From Leptodactylus fallax (lineage: Eukaryota; Chordata; Amphibia; Anura; Leptodactylidae), in contig CAMRHE010000167.1 in the NCBI GenBank assembly GCA_947044405.1, forward strand, positions 1 to 64,000: a stretch of 64,000 nucleotides of DNA, read 5' to 3'. Positions 49,075 to 61,880 of this stretch are shown piece after piece (position 1 is the first letter of the stretch; every line of letters begins with the position of its first letter). The notes under the pieces were generated by a model. The model worked only from the letters and a program-made list of their open reading frames with translations, was not told the origin of the DNA and made no database searches. A program made the position numbers and the translations under genes.

Positions 49075-50775
49075 CAGGGGTCGGCAGCCTATCTTGGCAC
49101 GCGAGGCATATTTCCCTGGCACGGCAGCGGACTCCTCACCCAGCAGCTTCGATCGGACCAAACACGTCCGAAACGAAACTGCTATTATTATACTGTGGGG
49201 TTTCTTCAGACTCCCGAGTATAATAAGCGGAGCCCCCGGGGAGATGATCAAACATAAAAAACAATGTTACTCACTATTCCGCTCTCCGCAGCCGCTGTGT
49301 ACTCTTCAGGCGCTTCTGCCTGAAGTCAGCTGACAGGGCCTCAGGGGTCGCGTCTGCGTCTGACGTCATTACGCATAATGACGCGACGTGACCCCTGAGA
49401 CTCAATGAGCGGTCGCTGACTACAGGCAGAAGCGCCCGAAGATACAGAGCGGCTGCGGAGCGTGGAATGGTGAGTTAACATTGTTTTTTATGTTTCATCA
49501 CCTCTCTTTGCCCTGCACTTATTATACTCTGTGGTCTGAAGAGACTCCACAGTATAATAATAGCTAGTGAATGTGCAGGGGCCACTATAGAGCATAATAC
49601 CGTGTGCAGGGGCCACTATAGAGCATAATACCGTGTGCAGGTGTCCGCTATGGGACATATACCGTGTGCAGGGGCCGCTATGGGACATAATACCGTGTGC
49701 AGGGGCCACTATAGAGCATAATACCGTGTGCAGGGGCCACTATAGAGCATAATACCGTGTGCAGGGGCCACTATAGAGCATAATACCGTGTGCAGGTGTC
49801 CGCTATGGGACATATACCGTGTGCAGGGGCCGCTATGGGACATAATACCGTGTGCAGGGGCCACTATAGAGCATAATACCGTGTGCAGGTGTCTGCTATG
49901 GGACATATACCGTGTGCAGGGGCCGCTATGGGACATAATACCGTGTGCAGGGGCCACTATAGAGCATAATACCGTGTGCAGGGGCCGCTATGGGACATAT
50001 ACCGTGTGCAGGGGCCGCTATGGGACATAATACCGTGTGCAGGGGCCACTATAGAGCATAATACCGTGTGCAGGGGCCGCTATGGGACATATACCGTGTG
50101 CAGGGGCCGCTATGGGACATATTGCTGTGTGCAGGGGCCGCTATGGGACAAATACTGTGTGCAGAGGCCGCTATGGGACATAATACCGTGTGCAGGGACC
50201 GCTATGGGACAAATACTGCATGCAGAGGCCACTATGGGACAAATACCGTGTGCAGAGGCCGCTATGGGACATATACCATGTTGCAGGGGCCGCTATGGGA
50301 CATATACCATGTGCAGGGACCACTATGGGACATTATTCTGAATAACGGTGTGTTTTCTATATTAAGGATGTGTTTTTGCACAGAAAACTCAGGCTTTGTT
50401 TTTTTTTTGTGCAAAAATGCACCAGTTTTACATCGAATGAAAAAGTTCCAAATATAGCTGCATCCAGATACATAGTGTGTTTTCACCATAAGACTGCTGT
50501 CATACGGTGCTCCTGGACACATTTACCACTATTTGGGGGCTGCACATGGACTTTCATTGCTTCTAATCAGAAAGTACAGGAGCGTCCCAGGAAATAGCAG
50601 TAAGCGCATGCGTCCTAAAGCATCTGGTGGCAGCACTTCTGTGTTATGGTTTGTGGTATATGACTTTAGTTTAGGGGTCGTCAAACTTACAATTATTGAC
50701 CGGCACTCCGAGTACCTCATCTTTGATTTTTTTATTAAAATTGGCACGCCGAACAAAAAAGGTTGCCTACCCCTG
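49075..50775. mobile_element. Nonautonomous hAT element with 8-bp duplication (1701 bp)
   Basis: The ends CAGGGGTCGGCAGCCTATCT and GGTTGCCTACCCCTG are inverted repeats, and CTGTATAT occurs exactly at 49067-49074 and 50776-50783. It carries no transposase. Inside it are two copies of the hairpin module (49182-49227, 49518-49560), a TGACGTCATTACGCATAATG segment and a minisatellite (49565-50340). Confidence 0.92.
49565..50340. repeat. Minisatellite inside the hAT element (GCAGGGGCCACTATAGAGCATAATACCGTGT)
   Basis: About 25 units of 29-31 bp, alternating between CACTATAGAGCATAATACCG and CGCTATGGGACATATACCG types in a higher-order order. It is related to the arrays at 57810-58400 and 3900-4350/11519-12690. 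Confidence 0.92.
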
Positions 50776-51750
50776 CTGTATATAATTAAATATATGTACA
50801 GCTGGTATAAGTTATACATCTCCTGTATATAGTGATATGGGCCATGCTGGTATAACCTGGGTATCTCCTGTATATAATTATATATGTACAGCTGGTATAA
50901 GTTATACATCTTCTTGTATATAGTGGTATAGGCCATGCTGGTATAACCTGGGTATATACTGTATATAATTATATATGTACAGCTGGTATAAGTTATACAT
51001 CTTATTGTATATAGTGGTATGGACCATGCTGGTATAACCTGGGTATCTCCTGTATATAATTATATATGTACAGCTGGTATAACCTGGGTATCTCCTGTAT
51101 ATAATTATATATGTACAGCTGGTATAACCTGGGTATATACTGTATATAATTATATATGTACAGCTGGTATAAGTTATACATCTTCTTGTATATAGTGATA
51201 TGGACCATGCTGGTATAACCTGGGTATCTCCTGTATATAATTATATATGTACAGCAGATATAAGTTATACATCTTGTATATAGTGATATGGACCATGCTG
51301 GTATAACCTGGGGATCTCCTGTATATAATTATATATGTACAGCTGGTATAAGTTATACATCTTCTTGTATATAGTGATATGGACCATGCTGGTATAACCT
51401 GGGGATCTCCTGTATATAATTATATATGTACAGCTGGTATAAGTTATACATCTTCTTGTATATAGTGGTATGGACCATGCTGGTATAACCTGGGTATATA
51501 CTGTATATAATTATATATGTACAGCTGGTATAAGTTATACATCTTCTTGTATATAGTGGTATAGGCCATGCTGGTATAACCTGGGTATATACTGTATATA
51601 ATTATATATGTACAGCTGGTATAAGTTATACATCTTCTTGTATATAGTGATACGGACCATGCTGGTATAACCTGGGTATATACTGTATATAATTATATAT
51701 GTACAGCTGGTATAAGTTATACTGTACATCTTCTTGTATATAGTGATATA

Positions 51751-52474
51751 ATTAGATTAATGGACAGTACGAAATGCATGGTTTGTTTTCATTTTTAGCA
51801 GCTCAGGGATGGTCGCTGTCACTCAAAGAGCAATGACTAATAAACCAGTAGTAATACAGTTCAGAAAATACCACACACACTGTGAAAAAATATATTTATT
51901 ACCTCACCCACCACAGCCCTTGTTTTTATTGAAGATTTAAAAAAACAAACAAACAAAAAAAAAACATAGTGCATCAAACATGGAACTGGAAGCCCAAGTA
52001 GTCCAATAAGAAGATCTGCAAAAAACACAAAGAAAAAGAAAATAATAGTAACAAATACAAAAAGCAATACAGTTATAATACTCACCTTTCCTGGGTCCAG
52101 CATTGGGGTGACATTCAGCTCTCCTCTTTGATGATAAACTAAGCGCTGACATTGTCATTGGTTGGTTTACATCACATGGTCCCATCAAATGAGGTAACTC
52201 AGCATCATGTGATGGTAATTAACCAACAACAGCTTAGAGTTGTTACTTCTTAGTATACTTTGGGTTACTTGAGGTTATTGACTGATGACTGTAAGTACCC
52301 CTGTGAGCACAGTGACCGCTTCCATCAGTGTTAGGGATGTGCTCATTACAGGAGGCATGGGGAGCATGAGCTGGGTTAGGAATACATGCTCACAGCTATC
52401 TACCAAGCAGGGATATGGGGGCACAGGGGGAGTCATTATTCTAAAGAATGTAGGGGTGCTGAACGGGTGTATTA
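51751..52474. repeat. Module remnants; no gene seen
   Basis: 52080-52200 has CTCACCTTTCCTGGGTCCAG, then GCGCTGACATTGTCATTGGTT and CACATGGTCCCATCAAATG, a diverged version of the module's middle part. The rest has no supported feature. Confidence 0.4.
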
Positions 52475-54168
<1,694 letters not shown>

Positions 54169-54170
54169 TA

Positions 54171-55103
54171 TATAGCTTTAGGATACATGTTACTCGTAAT
54201 CATTGGTTGATGACCGCAAGTAATCCTTCCTTGGGCAGGGAGTGTTGCCTCCTTGTATTAGTGGTACATACAGTACCGATGTGTGACTGTTTATTATTTC
54301 TCTGCATCTTCTTTGGGTCTCTGATTATTATATTATTATACTCTTGGGTCGGAAGAGAATCCAGAGAACATTAGCAGTCTCAGTTTGGTGCACAATGATA
54401 CTGGTGGATGAATCTCGCAGGTATTCATGAAACAAATCTCGCACGGTTCACCCATTTCTAGTCATCAGTGTGAAGACATCTTCTGACTGATTGGAGATTT
54501 TGCTCTCCCTTCCTGCATTAACATTACATCTAATTGTGAAAAAAAGTATTTACCGAAATACTTTGACACTTCACTGTGGGTTTCTGTGAAGGATACTGAG
54601 TGCCATCTTGTGGAAGGATCTGGCCTAATCTAATTATTCATTTTCTGTTCTTGGAAAATTATTTTTTCCTCTGTTTTCTTTTTTTTAATCTGTGTCTTCT
54701 TTTTGAAAAACGGAAAAATGGGCCCAGATGACAGTAGATAAGACATGGGATCGGTGGCGCTATAATGTCACACTGAAAATGAATAAAAACAGTTTTACTT
54801 CATTCTTCTCTCTCCAAGTGGCATTTGTAGTCATGTTTGAGGTATAAGTGACAATAAATCATAAGAGACAGGGAGCCTCACCCTAAAGGGGTAACATGAG
54901 ATGTAGGCTGTATTTTGTACTTTTATTTTTTTTTATCATAAATCTACAGGGCAGATGAAGAGAATAAACTTTAGAATAGACTTCACTAAAGAAAAGTTCT
55001 GGTGTTTTTATGTATTACTCCTGTTTACTATGTATACAGTGTCAGTATTCAATGATGTCTATGAAGAAGGAGGGGGAGGAGGAGAAGCAGAGAGACAGAG
55101 ATA
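54171..55103. other. Module remnant and dispersed repeat; no gene seen
   Basis: 54225-54372 contains TTATATTATTATACTCTTGG and GGAAGAGAATCCAGAG, a degraded hairpin module. 54560-54800 matches 16175-16260 plus 17325-17400 (TGAGTGCCATCTTGTGGAAG; GACATGGGATCGGTGGC). No credible coding frame. Confidence 0.5.
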
Positions 55104-56700
55104 CAGTGGGGAAAAAAAGTATTTACTCAGCCACCAATTGTGCAAGTTCTCTCACTTAAAAAGATGAGGCCGGCCTGTAATTGTCATCATAGGTAGACCT
55201 CAAATATGAGAGACAAAATGCGAAAACAAATCCAGAAAATCACATTGTCTGATTTTTAAAGAATTTATTTGCAAATTATGGTGGAAAATAAGTATTTGGT
55301 CACCTACAAACAAGCAAGATTTCTGGCTCTCACAGACCTGTAACTTCTTCTTTAAGAGGCTCCTCTGTCCTCCACTCATTACCTGTAGTAATGGCTCCTG
55401 TTTGACATTGTTATCAGTATAAAAGACACCTGTCCACAACCTCAAACAGTCACACTCCAAACTCCACTATGGTGAAGACCAAAGAGCTGTGGAAGGACAC
55501 CAGAAACAAAATTGTAGCCCTGCACCAGGCTGGGAAGACTGAATCTGCAATAGGCAAGCAGCTTGGCGTGAAGAAATCAACTGTGGGAGTAATAATTAGA
55601 AAATGGAAGACATACAAGACCACTGATAATCTCCCTCCATCAAGGGCTCCAGGCAAGATCTCACCCCGAGGGGTCAAAATGATCACAAGAACGGTGAGCA
55701 AAAATCCCAGAACCACACGGGGGGACCTAGTGAATGACCTGCAGAAAGCTGGGACTAACAAAGGCTACCGTCAGTAACACACTACGCCGCCAGGGACTCA
55801 GATCCTGCAGTGCCAGACGTGTCCCCCTGCTTAAGCCATACATATCCGGGCCCATCTGAAGTTTGCTAGAGAGCATTTGGATGTTCCAGAAGAGTATTGG
55901 GAGAATGTCATATGGTCAGATGAAACCAAAGTAGAACTGTTTGGTAGAAACACAACTCGTCGTGTTTGGAGGAGAGTGAATGCTGAGTTGTATCCATAGA
56001 ACACCATACCTACTGTGAAGCATGGGGGGGCAACATCATGCTTTGGGGCTGTTTCTCTGCAAAGGGACCAGGACGATTGATCCATGTACATGAAAGAATG
56101 AATGGGGCCATGTATCATGAGATTTTGAGTGCAAACCTCTTTCTATCAGCAAGGGCATTGAAGATGAAACGTGGCTGGGTCTTTCAGAATGACAATGATC
56201 CCAAGCACACCGCCAGGGCAACGAAGGAGCGGCTTCGTAAGAAGCATTTCAAGGTCCTGGAGTGGCCTAGCCAGTCTCCAGATCTCAACCCCATAGAAAA
56301 CCTTTGGAGGGAGCTGAAAGTCCGTGTTGCCCAGAGACAGCCCCAAAACATCCCTGCTCTAGAGGAGATCTGCATGGAGGAATGGGCCAACATACCAGCA
56401 ACAGTGTGTGCCAACCTTGTGAAGACTTACAGAAAACGTTTGACCTCTGTCATTGCCAACAAAGGATATATAACAAAGTATTGAGAGGAACTTTTGTTAT
56501 TGTCCAAATACTTATTTTCCACCATAATTTGCAAATACATTGTTAAAAAATCAGACAATGTGATTTTCTGGATTTGTTTTCTCATTTTGTCTCTCATAGT
56601 TGAGGTCTACCTATGATGACAATTACAGGCCGGCCTCATCTTTTTAAGTGGGAGAACTTGCACAATTGGTGGCTGACTAAATACTTTTTTTTCCCCACTG
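55104..56700 (+). mobile_element. Tc1-like transposon, family E (1597 bp)
   Basis: Ends CAGTGGGGAAAAAAAGTATT and the complement at 56700 are flanked by TA (55102-55103, 56701-56702), with inverted repeats over 200 bp (CACCAATTGTGCAAGTTCTC; GAAAATCACATTGTCTGA). This terminal sequence is that of a well-known Tc1 group shared by frogs and salmonid fish, for which horizontal spread has been proposed. Confidence 0.95.
55469..56484 (+). pseudogene. Tc1 transposase, family E, frameshifts and a stop
   Basis: It starts [20 protein letters not shown] (helix-turn-helix with [12 protein letters not shown]), then a shift near 55757, the middle frame with WSDETKVELFGR-type text around 55918, a stop where a Lys codon is expected at 55998 (TATCCATAG), and a one-base loss near 56025. 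From 56038 the frame is clean: [45 protein letters not shown] and the end GYITKY at 56484. DD34E spacing. Confidence 0.92.
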
Positions 56701-56702
56701 TA

Positions 56703-57120
56703 TCACAATAGGGGTGGAAATGCCTTTTTTTGTTACAGGATAATATTTATGTGATGAAATTGTGAGTAAATGTGGCCACCAATACGGGGCCGAAACTAAT
56801 GAAACTGGCACCCTGGCGCATACCAGGCGCATTGTAAGCTTTCTACCGCCCATCTCCAAGGACTTGAAAGGTTCTCTTGAAGTATCTAAGTATCCACAGA
56901 AACGTCGGCTTGAACATGCCTGAATGCATCTAGAAAGATTAATAACTAAACCATGAAGCAATGGAAGAAGGTGACCTGGTCTGGTGAATCATATTTTCTT
57001 TACATTGTGTGGATGGCCGGGTGTACCTCAAGTACCTACCCCAACCTCATGAATTGGAGTTTAACAATGCCAACTGAGCACAACATAGCCTGGGTACTAA
57101 CATGTCCCCCAGTACTCAGT
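56703..57120 (+). pseudogene. Decayed Tc1/mariner transposase fragment
   Basis: Around 56955-57060 the plus strand reads KKVTWSGESYFLYIVWMAGC, matching the WSDESHF-type catalytic block of the Tc1/mariner group whose end lies at 34565. 56790-56930 resembles its preceding helix region with stops. An A-run (57153-57170) follows. Confidence 0.45.
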
Positions 57121-57377
57121 TATCCTCAGGACCCAGTAGGACTGTATCATGCAAAAAAAAAAAAAAAAAATAGGTGAATACCTAAGAAATTTGAGGCAGG
57201 CATCACAACCCTAGCAAGTAGCAAGAATGCAAGAACATAGGAAGTGCACAATAGATGACCAGACAGGATGATGATAATCAGATGATGGGGATGGTATGGT
57301 GAACAGTAGTGATGGGCGAACCTCACAAGATTCATTTAGAAAACATTTGCAAGTTTTTTCAACAAGTTTCCGGAAAT

Positions 57378-57413
57378 GCTATTATTATATTCTGGGGTCT
57401 TCAGACTCCATTC
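57378..57413. repeat. Left part of a hairpin module split by a hAT insertion
   Basis: ATTATTATATTCTGGGGTCT then TCAGACTCCATTC is cut at 57413; the continuation TATAATAAGCAGGAACG is at 58561 onwards. Joining the two sides restores one module. Confidence 0.75.
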
Positions 57414-58552
57414 CAGGGGCGTAACTACCGGGGTAGCAGTGGTAGCGACTGCCACAGGGCCCGGAACATTACGGGGCCCGGAGCCCTGTGGCAGTCACTA
57501 CCGCGAACCCCACAATCACTGCTATCGTTATACTCCGGGGTCTTTTGAGACCCCGGAGTATAACGATCGGGGGCCCAGGGGAGGTGAGCGAACATAAAAA
57601 ACACTAACTCACCTATCCACCGCTCCGCAGGCTTCGGGCCTGTTTGGTGACGTTCCAGACGTCAGCCGATGTCATTATGCGTCGCGACGCCGGCCTGGAT
57701 CGGAGCGAGGAAGAGGTAAGTTGCAGTGTTTTCTATGTTTCTTTCCTCCCCTGGGTCTCCGATCATTATACTCTGGGGTCTGAAAAGACCCCAGAGTATA
57801 ATAATCGTTCATGGGTGGTCCACTATGGGGCATAATACTGTGTGCAGGGGCCACTATGGGGCAAACTACTGTGTGCAGGGGCTACTATGGGGCAAACTAC
57901 TGTGTGCAGGGACCACTATGGGGCAAACTACTGTGTGCAGGGGCTACTATGGGGCAAACTACTGTGTGCAGGGGCTACTATGGGGCAAACTACTGCGTGC
58001 AGGCGCCACTATGGGGCAAACTACTGTGTGCAGGGGCCACTATGGGGCAAACTACTGTGTACAGGGGCCACTATGGGGCAAACTACTGTGTGCAGGGGCC
58101 ACTATGGGGCAAACTACTGTGTGCAGGGGCCACTATGGGGCAAACTACTGTGTGTCGGGGCCACTATGGAGCAAACTACTGTGTGCTGGGGCCACTATGG
58201 GGCAAACTACTGTGTGCAGGAGCCACTATGGGGCATAATATTGTGTGCAGGGGCCACTATGCTGCATAATACAATGTCCAGGGGCCACTATGGGGCATAA
58301 TACCGTGTGCAGGGGCCACTATGGGGCATAATACCGTGTGCAGGGGCCACTATGGGACATAATACCGTGTGCAGGGGCCACTATTGGGCATAACAGTGTG
58401 CACAGGAATGCGGTTTGTGTGTGTGGAGGGTTTGGGGGCGGCGGCTTGGGGAGTTGGGGGTGGCGGCTTTGGGGGGTTGGGGGCGGCGGCTTGGGGGGGG
58501 CCCCATATCAAATGTTCGCCTTGGGGCCCAGCCATTCCTAGTTACGCCACTG
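57414..58552. mobile_element. Nonautonomous hAT element with 8-bp duplication (1139 bp)
   Basis: Ends CAGGGGCGTAACTACCGGGG and complement CAGTGGCGTAACTAGGAATG are flanked by CTCCATTC on both sides (57406-57413, 58553-58560). It contains two hairpin modules (57521-57568, 57764-57806), CTCACCTATCCACCGCTCCG, GACGTCAGCCGATGTCATTA and a minisatellite. It has no transposase. Confidence 0.92.
57810..58400. repeat. Minisatellite inside the hAT element (GGGGCCACTATGGGGCAAACTACTGTGTGCA)
   Basis: About 20 units of 31 bp; early and late units have CATAATAC where middle units have CAAACTAC. The open frames across it on the plus strand (up to 170 codons) are repeat translations. G-rich tracts follow at 58425-58500. 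Confidence 0.95.
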
Positions 58553-58560
58553 CTCCATTC

Positions 58561-58810
58561 TATAATAAGCAGGAACGTAGGGGAGGTGCAGACAGAATAA
58601 AAACACAGATTCTCACCTCTCCTCACCTTGGCTGGGTGTCTGGTCTTCTTTACTGGCTTCTGGTCTTCACCCGCGGGCTATTTTGGCATCTTCTGGTCTC
58701 ATTTGGCATTTTCCCTGAGGTCACCACTGAGACCTGTGATTGAGCCTTAGCAGTCACGTGTGGTGCACCATGTCATGATGCTTTGACTGCGGGACACATG
58801 ATGCCTGATA
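58561..58810. repeat. Right part of the split hairpin module
   Basis: It continues TATAATAAGCAGGAACGTAG, then TCTCACCTCTCCTCACCTTG, GGTCACCACTGAGACCTGTG, ATTGAGCCTTAGCAGTCACG and TGTGGTGCACC, in the same order as 12740-12960 and 41150-41290. Confidence 0.7.
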
Positions 58811-59007
58811 AGAAAGTGGGACAGGCCACAAAAGCCAGGTTGAAGATCACATGCTGGGAAATAAGAAGTGTAAATAAATGTGTAAATAAAAAAATGGGTG
58901 AATAAATGTGTAAATAAATAATGTGTGAATGAATAAAAAATGTATAAGGTGCAAGTGTTATAAATAATAAATATAAAAAAGCAAATAAATACAAAAAAGA
59001 TAATATT
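58811..59007. other. AT-rich AAATAAATG-type short repeats
   Basis: GTGTAAATAAATGTGTAAAT and similar strings recur imperfectly; no gene. Confidence 0.6.
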
Positions 59008-59466
59008 AGGGTATTTTCACACGGAGTTTTTTGCAGGCAGAAAAAATCAGCTTCAGGAATTAGGAAATGGTTTTGGGACACGTTTTTTGATCTGACACAG
59101 TTTTATGACGCATTTTTTTGACGTGGATATATGATGTAGTTTACGCCCCTTTTGGTGTGGGCGTAGGAACTCAGCTTCAAAAAACCGCGTCGCGGTTTTG
59201 GATGCGGTTTTTGCAAATACTGCATCCAAAAACCGTATTGCATTTTTTTCCGCCTCCCATTGAATTCCATTGTTTTTTCCAGGCAGAATCCGCCTGAAGA
59301 TAGGTCATGTCGCTTTTTTTTTCAGCTAGCGGAAAAAAAAAACGCTAGAGGAAAAAAAAATGCTACTGCCTCCCATTGAAATGAATGGGAGGCGTTTTTC
59401 AGGCGGATTTTGAGGCGGATTCCACGTCAAAATCTGCTGCCAAAAAACTCCGTGTGAACACAGCCT
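59008..59466. mobile_element. Foldback MITE (TTCACACGGAG ends)
   Basis: AGGGTATTTTCACACGGAGT at the left pairs with ACTCCGTGTGAACACAGCCT at the right; the inverted repeats extend inward with TTTTTTGCAGGCAGA against TCTGCTGCCAAAAAA. Internal CCGCCTCCCATTGAA appears as an inverted pair too (59250 and 59370). No coding capacity. Confidence 0.8.
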
Positions 59467-60330
59467 TAATGGTTTGCAGAACCTCTTTCCAAAAATTCAG
59501 GAGTAGAGGACACTGCCACCAAATATGGAGAAGGGTGCCTTTATTTATTTGGAATTTCCAACAGCTGTCAGATATACATGGGTTAATAGATTGGAGCCAA
59601 GTGGGGGTTTGTACCAGCACATTAGCAATTTAAAGGAATTTTCCTTTATACAAATGCACCTACAAAACCCATGTGCGTTGGCCAATTTTTGTTTATGTTT
59701 TGTGGTTGTGAGAGATAGGTTTAGCTCCTCTTCCCATCTCTCTAAAAATCCAGGTCGGAGTTCACCATGTCATAGGTGTCTTTTCAGAGTTGTGTGATAG
59801 GTATGCATTACTGGTTATTATAAAATCTTGTTCTTGCAGAGAGTCTGAGAGGATTAGTCCCGTCTTCTGCAGTAACCAGGAGGAGGTTGGTGTAGTGTTG
59901 CCATCAAAGAAGGAGGAAAGGGTGTGATGTTCAGCTGTGCCAAAATGTATGTTGCAGATGCCACTGCGGATTATTGAGGTAGGGAAGCATCAGTTGGTAG
60001 CGTTGGTTCTGGAGGGGCACAGTAGATTGTATTTGGTCTTGAGCCTATTCCAGGTGAGGGTGACACTTTGGAGAAGTGAGCTGCTAGTATTAGTAGGCGG
60101 CAGTATACCCCTTCAGGCTAACTTGTCAGATTGGGACATGAGTTGCTGTTCTGCTGTATTGTTAAGTTATCGCTCATTGGAGTTGAGAGAAGAGACCATC
60201 TTTCTAACCAGTGTGCATGGTAGTAGGTGAGTAAGTCTCGTTGGCCTATACCTCCCAATGTGAGTGGTTGTGTGAGTTGGCTATATTTAATTTGGGGTCT
60301 TTTTTTTTCCCACTAGAAGGTTGCAAACAT
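59467..60330 (-). pseudogene. L1-Tx1-like LINE, ORF2 C-terminus
   Basis: On the minus strand, 59620-59399 reads CWKFQINKGTLLHIWWQCPL then NFWKEVLQTI, the cysteine-rich tail of L1-Tx1 ORF2. Upstream (higher coordinates) shifted frames give GGI/VGQRDLLTYYHAHWL-like text. It is abutted by the MITE at 59466 and full of stops. It is on the opposite strand to the fragment at 47815. Confidence 0.7.
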
Positions 60331-60419
60331 ACTCTTGCTTTATATAAAAAAAAAAAGAACTAGGCAGCCATATAGGTAAGGTTCGCAGCAGGAACAAAAG
60401 TTTAGACAGGATATAAGAT

Positions 60420-60990
60420 TTAGACTAAAACCCCACATAGCAGGCAGCAGCAAAAAAGTGCTGTGGGAAAAACCGCGACGACAACGCATCACGTTCAAAG
60501 AAAGTCCGCAGAGGTTTCTCTCTGCAGGCTTTCTGCTTCCATTATACCTATAGGGAAACCTCCGGCATTTCTGTAGGTATGATTGACATGCTGCGATTTC
60601 CAAAACCGCAACCGTTTTGGAAATCTCAGCATGTCCGTTGTACGTATTTTTCTGCACCTTGGGGATGAGATTCGCTACGTTTTTTTTTATGCCAAATCCG
60701 CCACATGGGGCCTGAGCCTTAGGTTAGGGCCCCATGTAGTGTCCCGCAGCAAAAAAACATATTGCGTTTTTTCCCAAAGCGCTTTTTACAGAAAGTCTGC
60801 AGAGGTTTCCTATAGGGATACATCTGTTGTTTCCGTAGGTATAATTTACATGATGCGATTTCCAAAACCGTGACTGTTTCTGAAATCTCATCGTGTCCGC
60901 AGTGCGTAATTTCCCACACTGTGGGGATGGGATTCGCTAGAAAAAAAACGCTGTGTTTGCACTACATGGGGCCCCAAAAATATTTTTTTA
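60420..60990. mobile_element. Two adjacent MITEs (CCCCATGTAG family)
   Basis: 60425-60715 and 60725-60975 each start CCCCA(C)AT/CCCCATGTAG and end ACATGGGG. Each has AGAAAGTC(C/T)GCAGAGG, TGTAGGTATGATTGACATGC-like and GATTTCCAAAACCG strings. They are tandem copies of the family seen at 17655-17935. Confidence 0.7.
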
Positions 60991-61142
60991 AAAAAGGTCT
61001 GTTAGTGCTATTAATGGGTTAATAAGTGCATCCAAATACCTTTAGCAGTGTTTTAGCAGTGATTTCTGGGTTTCTCTGGGAGCTCCTGGTATCTTCTGCA
61101 TTTGTTTACATGGTGTAGCTTCCTGTTGTCTTAGCTAATGCA
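60991..61142. other. No feature seen
   Basis: Short unassigned interval before a tandem duplication. Confidence 0.4.
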
Positions 61143-61740
61143 ATGCATAATGGTAGTTGTAGGCTTACTCACACTACCTCCCTCTCACTCCCTCCCCCTT
61201 CCTCTCTCACACCCTCTCCCTGTCTCCCTAGCTATCCCACCCACTACTAGCCCTTCCCAACTAACTCACCACACCGCTCCCACCCCATCATACTTACCTG
61301 TCTTCCTTCCAGACTTCCTTCTGCTCTCCTTTTCTTTGACTCTGTGAGCTCGTGTGCAAGCCGGAGGTGCCTCCGACGCCTGCGCAGTAGAGATGGGTAG
61401 GTGTAGAAGGGAAGCCTGGAGAGGAAGACACGTAAGTATGATGGGGTGGAGTGGGGGGGTATAGATAACATTCCGTTCCGGCATCATGATAGTTGTAGGC
61501 TGGCTCACACTACCTCCCTCTCACTACCTACCCCTCCCTCTCTCACTCCCCCTCTCTGTCTCCCAAGCTGTCCCGCCCACTACTAGCCCTTCCCAACTAA
61601 CTCAGCACATCCCCCCCAAGGCTCCGGTGGCCCGCTGATGTCACAGAAGAGGAGGAGCCATCCCACAGAAGGAGGTCTGGAAAGAAGACACATAAGTGTA
61701 ACGGGGTGGAGGGGGGTATTGGTGACATTCTGTTTCTGGA
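61143..61740. repeat. Tandem duplication of a C/T-rich block (about 342-bp period)
   Basis: 61150-61275 (TAGTTGTAGGCTTACTCACAC; CACTACTAGCCCTTCCCAAC) is repeated at 61489-61612 with about 90% identity. The pyrimidine-rich core CTCTCACTCCCTCCCCCTTCC could form triplex or H-DNA. The interval between copies includes an inverted match of GGAAGACACGTAAGTATGATG with CATCATACTTACCTGTCTTCC. Confidence 0.65.
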
Positions 61741-61880
61741 AACGGGGAAATGGAATGTCACCGGATAACCAGAAAATGTCCCTATGAGTTACTATACATT
61801 TTTGCTAAAGTATGTCATTTAGAAAGTAGGCGGGGGAGGGTGTTTAGATTAGTGTAGGAATTCCATTTTATCCCCTTTAA

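Larger units (their letters stand above)
49021..51750. repeat. ATATATGTACAGCTGGTATAAG minisatellite, host to a hAT element
   Basis: The compound unit holds CTGTATATAATTATATATGT, ACAGCTGGTATAAGTTATAC, ATCTTCTTGTATATAGTG and CCATGCTGGTATAACCTGGG (about 95 bp). It repeats about ten times from 50776 to 51750; a partial unit precedes the hAT at 49048-49074. The array has a strong pyrimidine/purine and TA periodicity. Frames translated from it are artefacts. Confidence 0.9.

Noticed and set aside
49488..50457. Repeat proteins of GPLWDIIPCAGAT type
   Set aside because: Translation of the minisatellite inside the hAT element.
57726..58300. Three overlapping 150-170-codon plus-strand frames
   Set aside because: 31-bp tandem unit read in three frames; no independent coding evidence.
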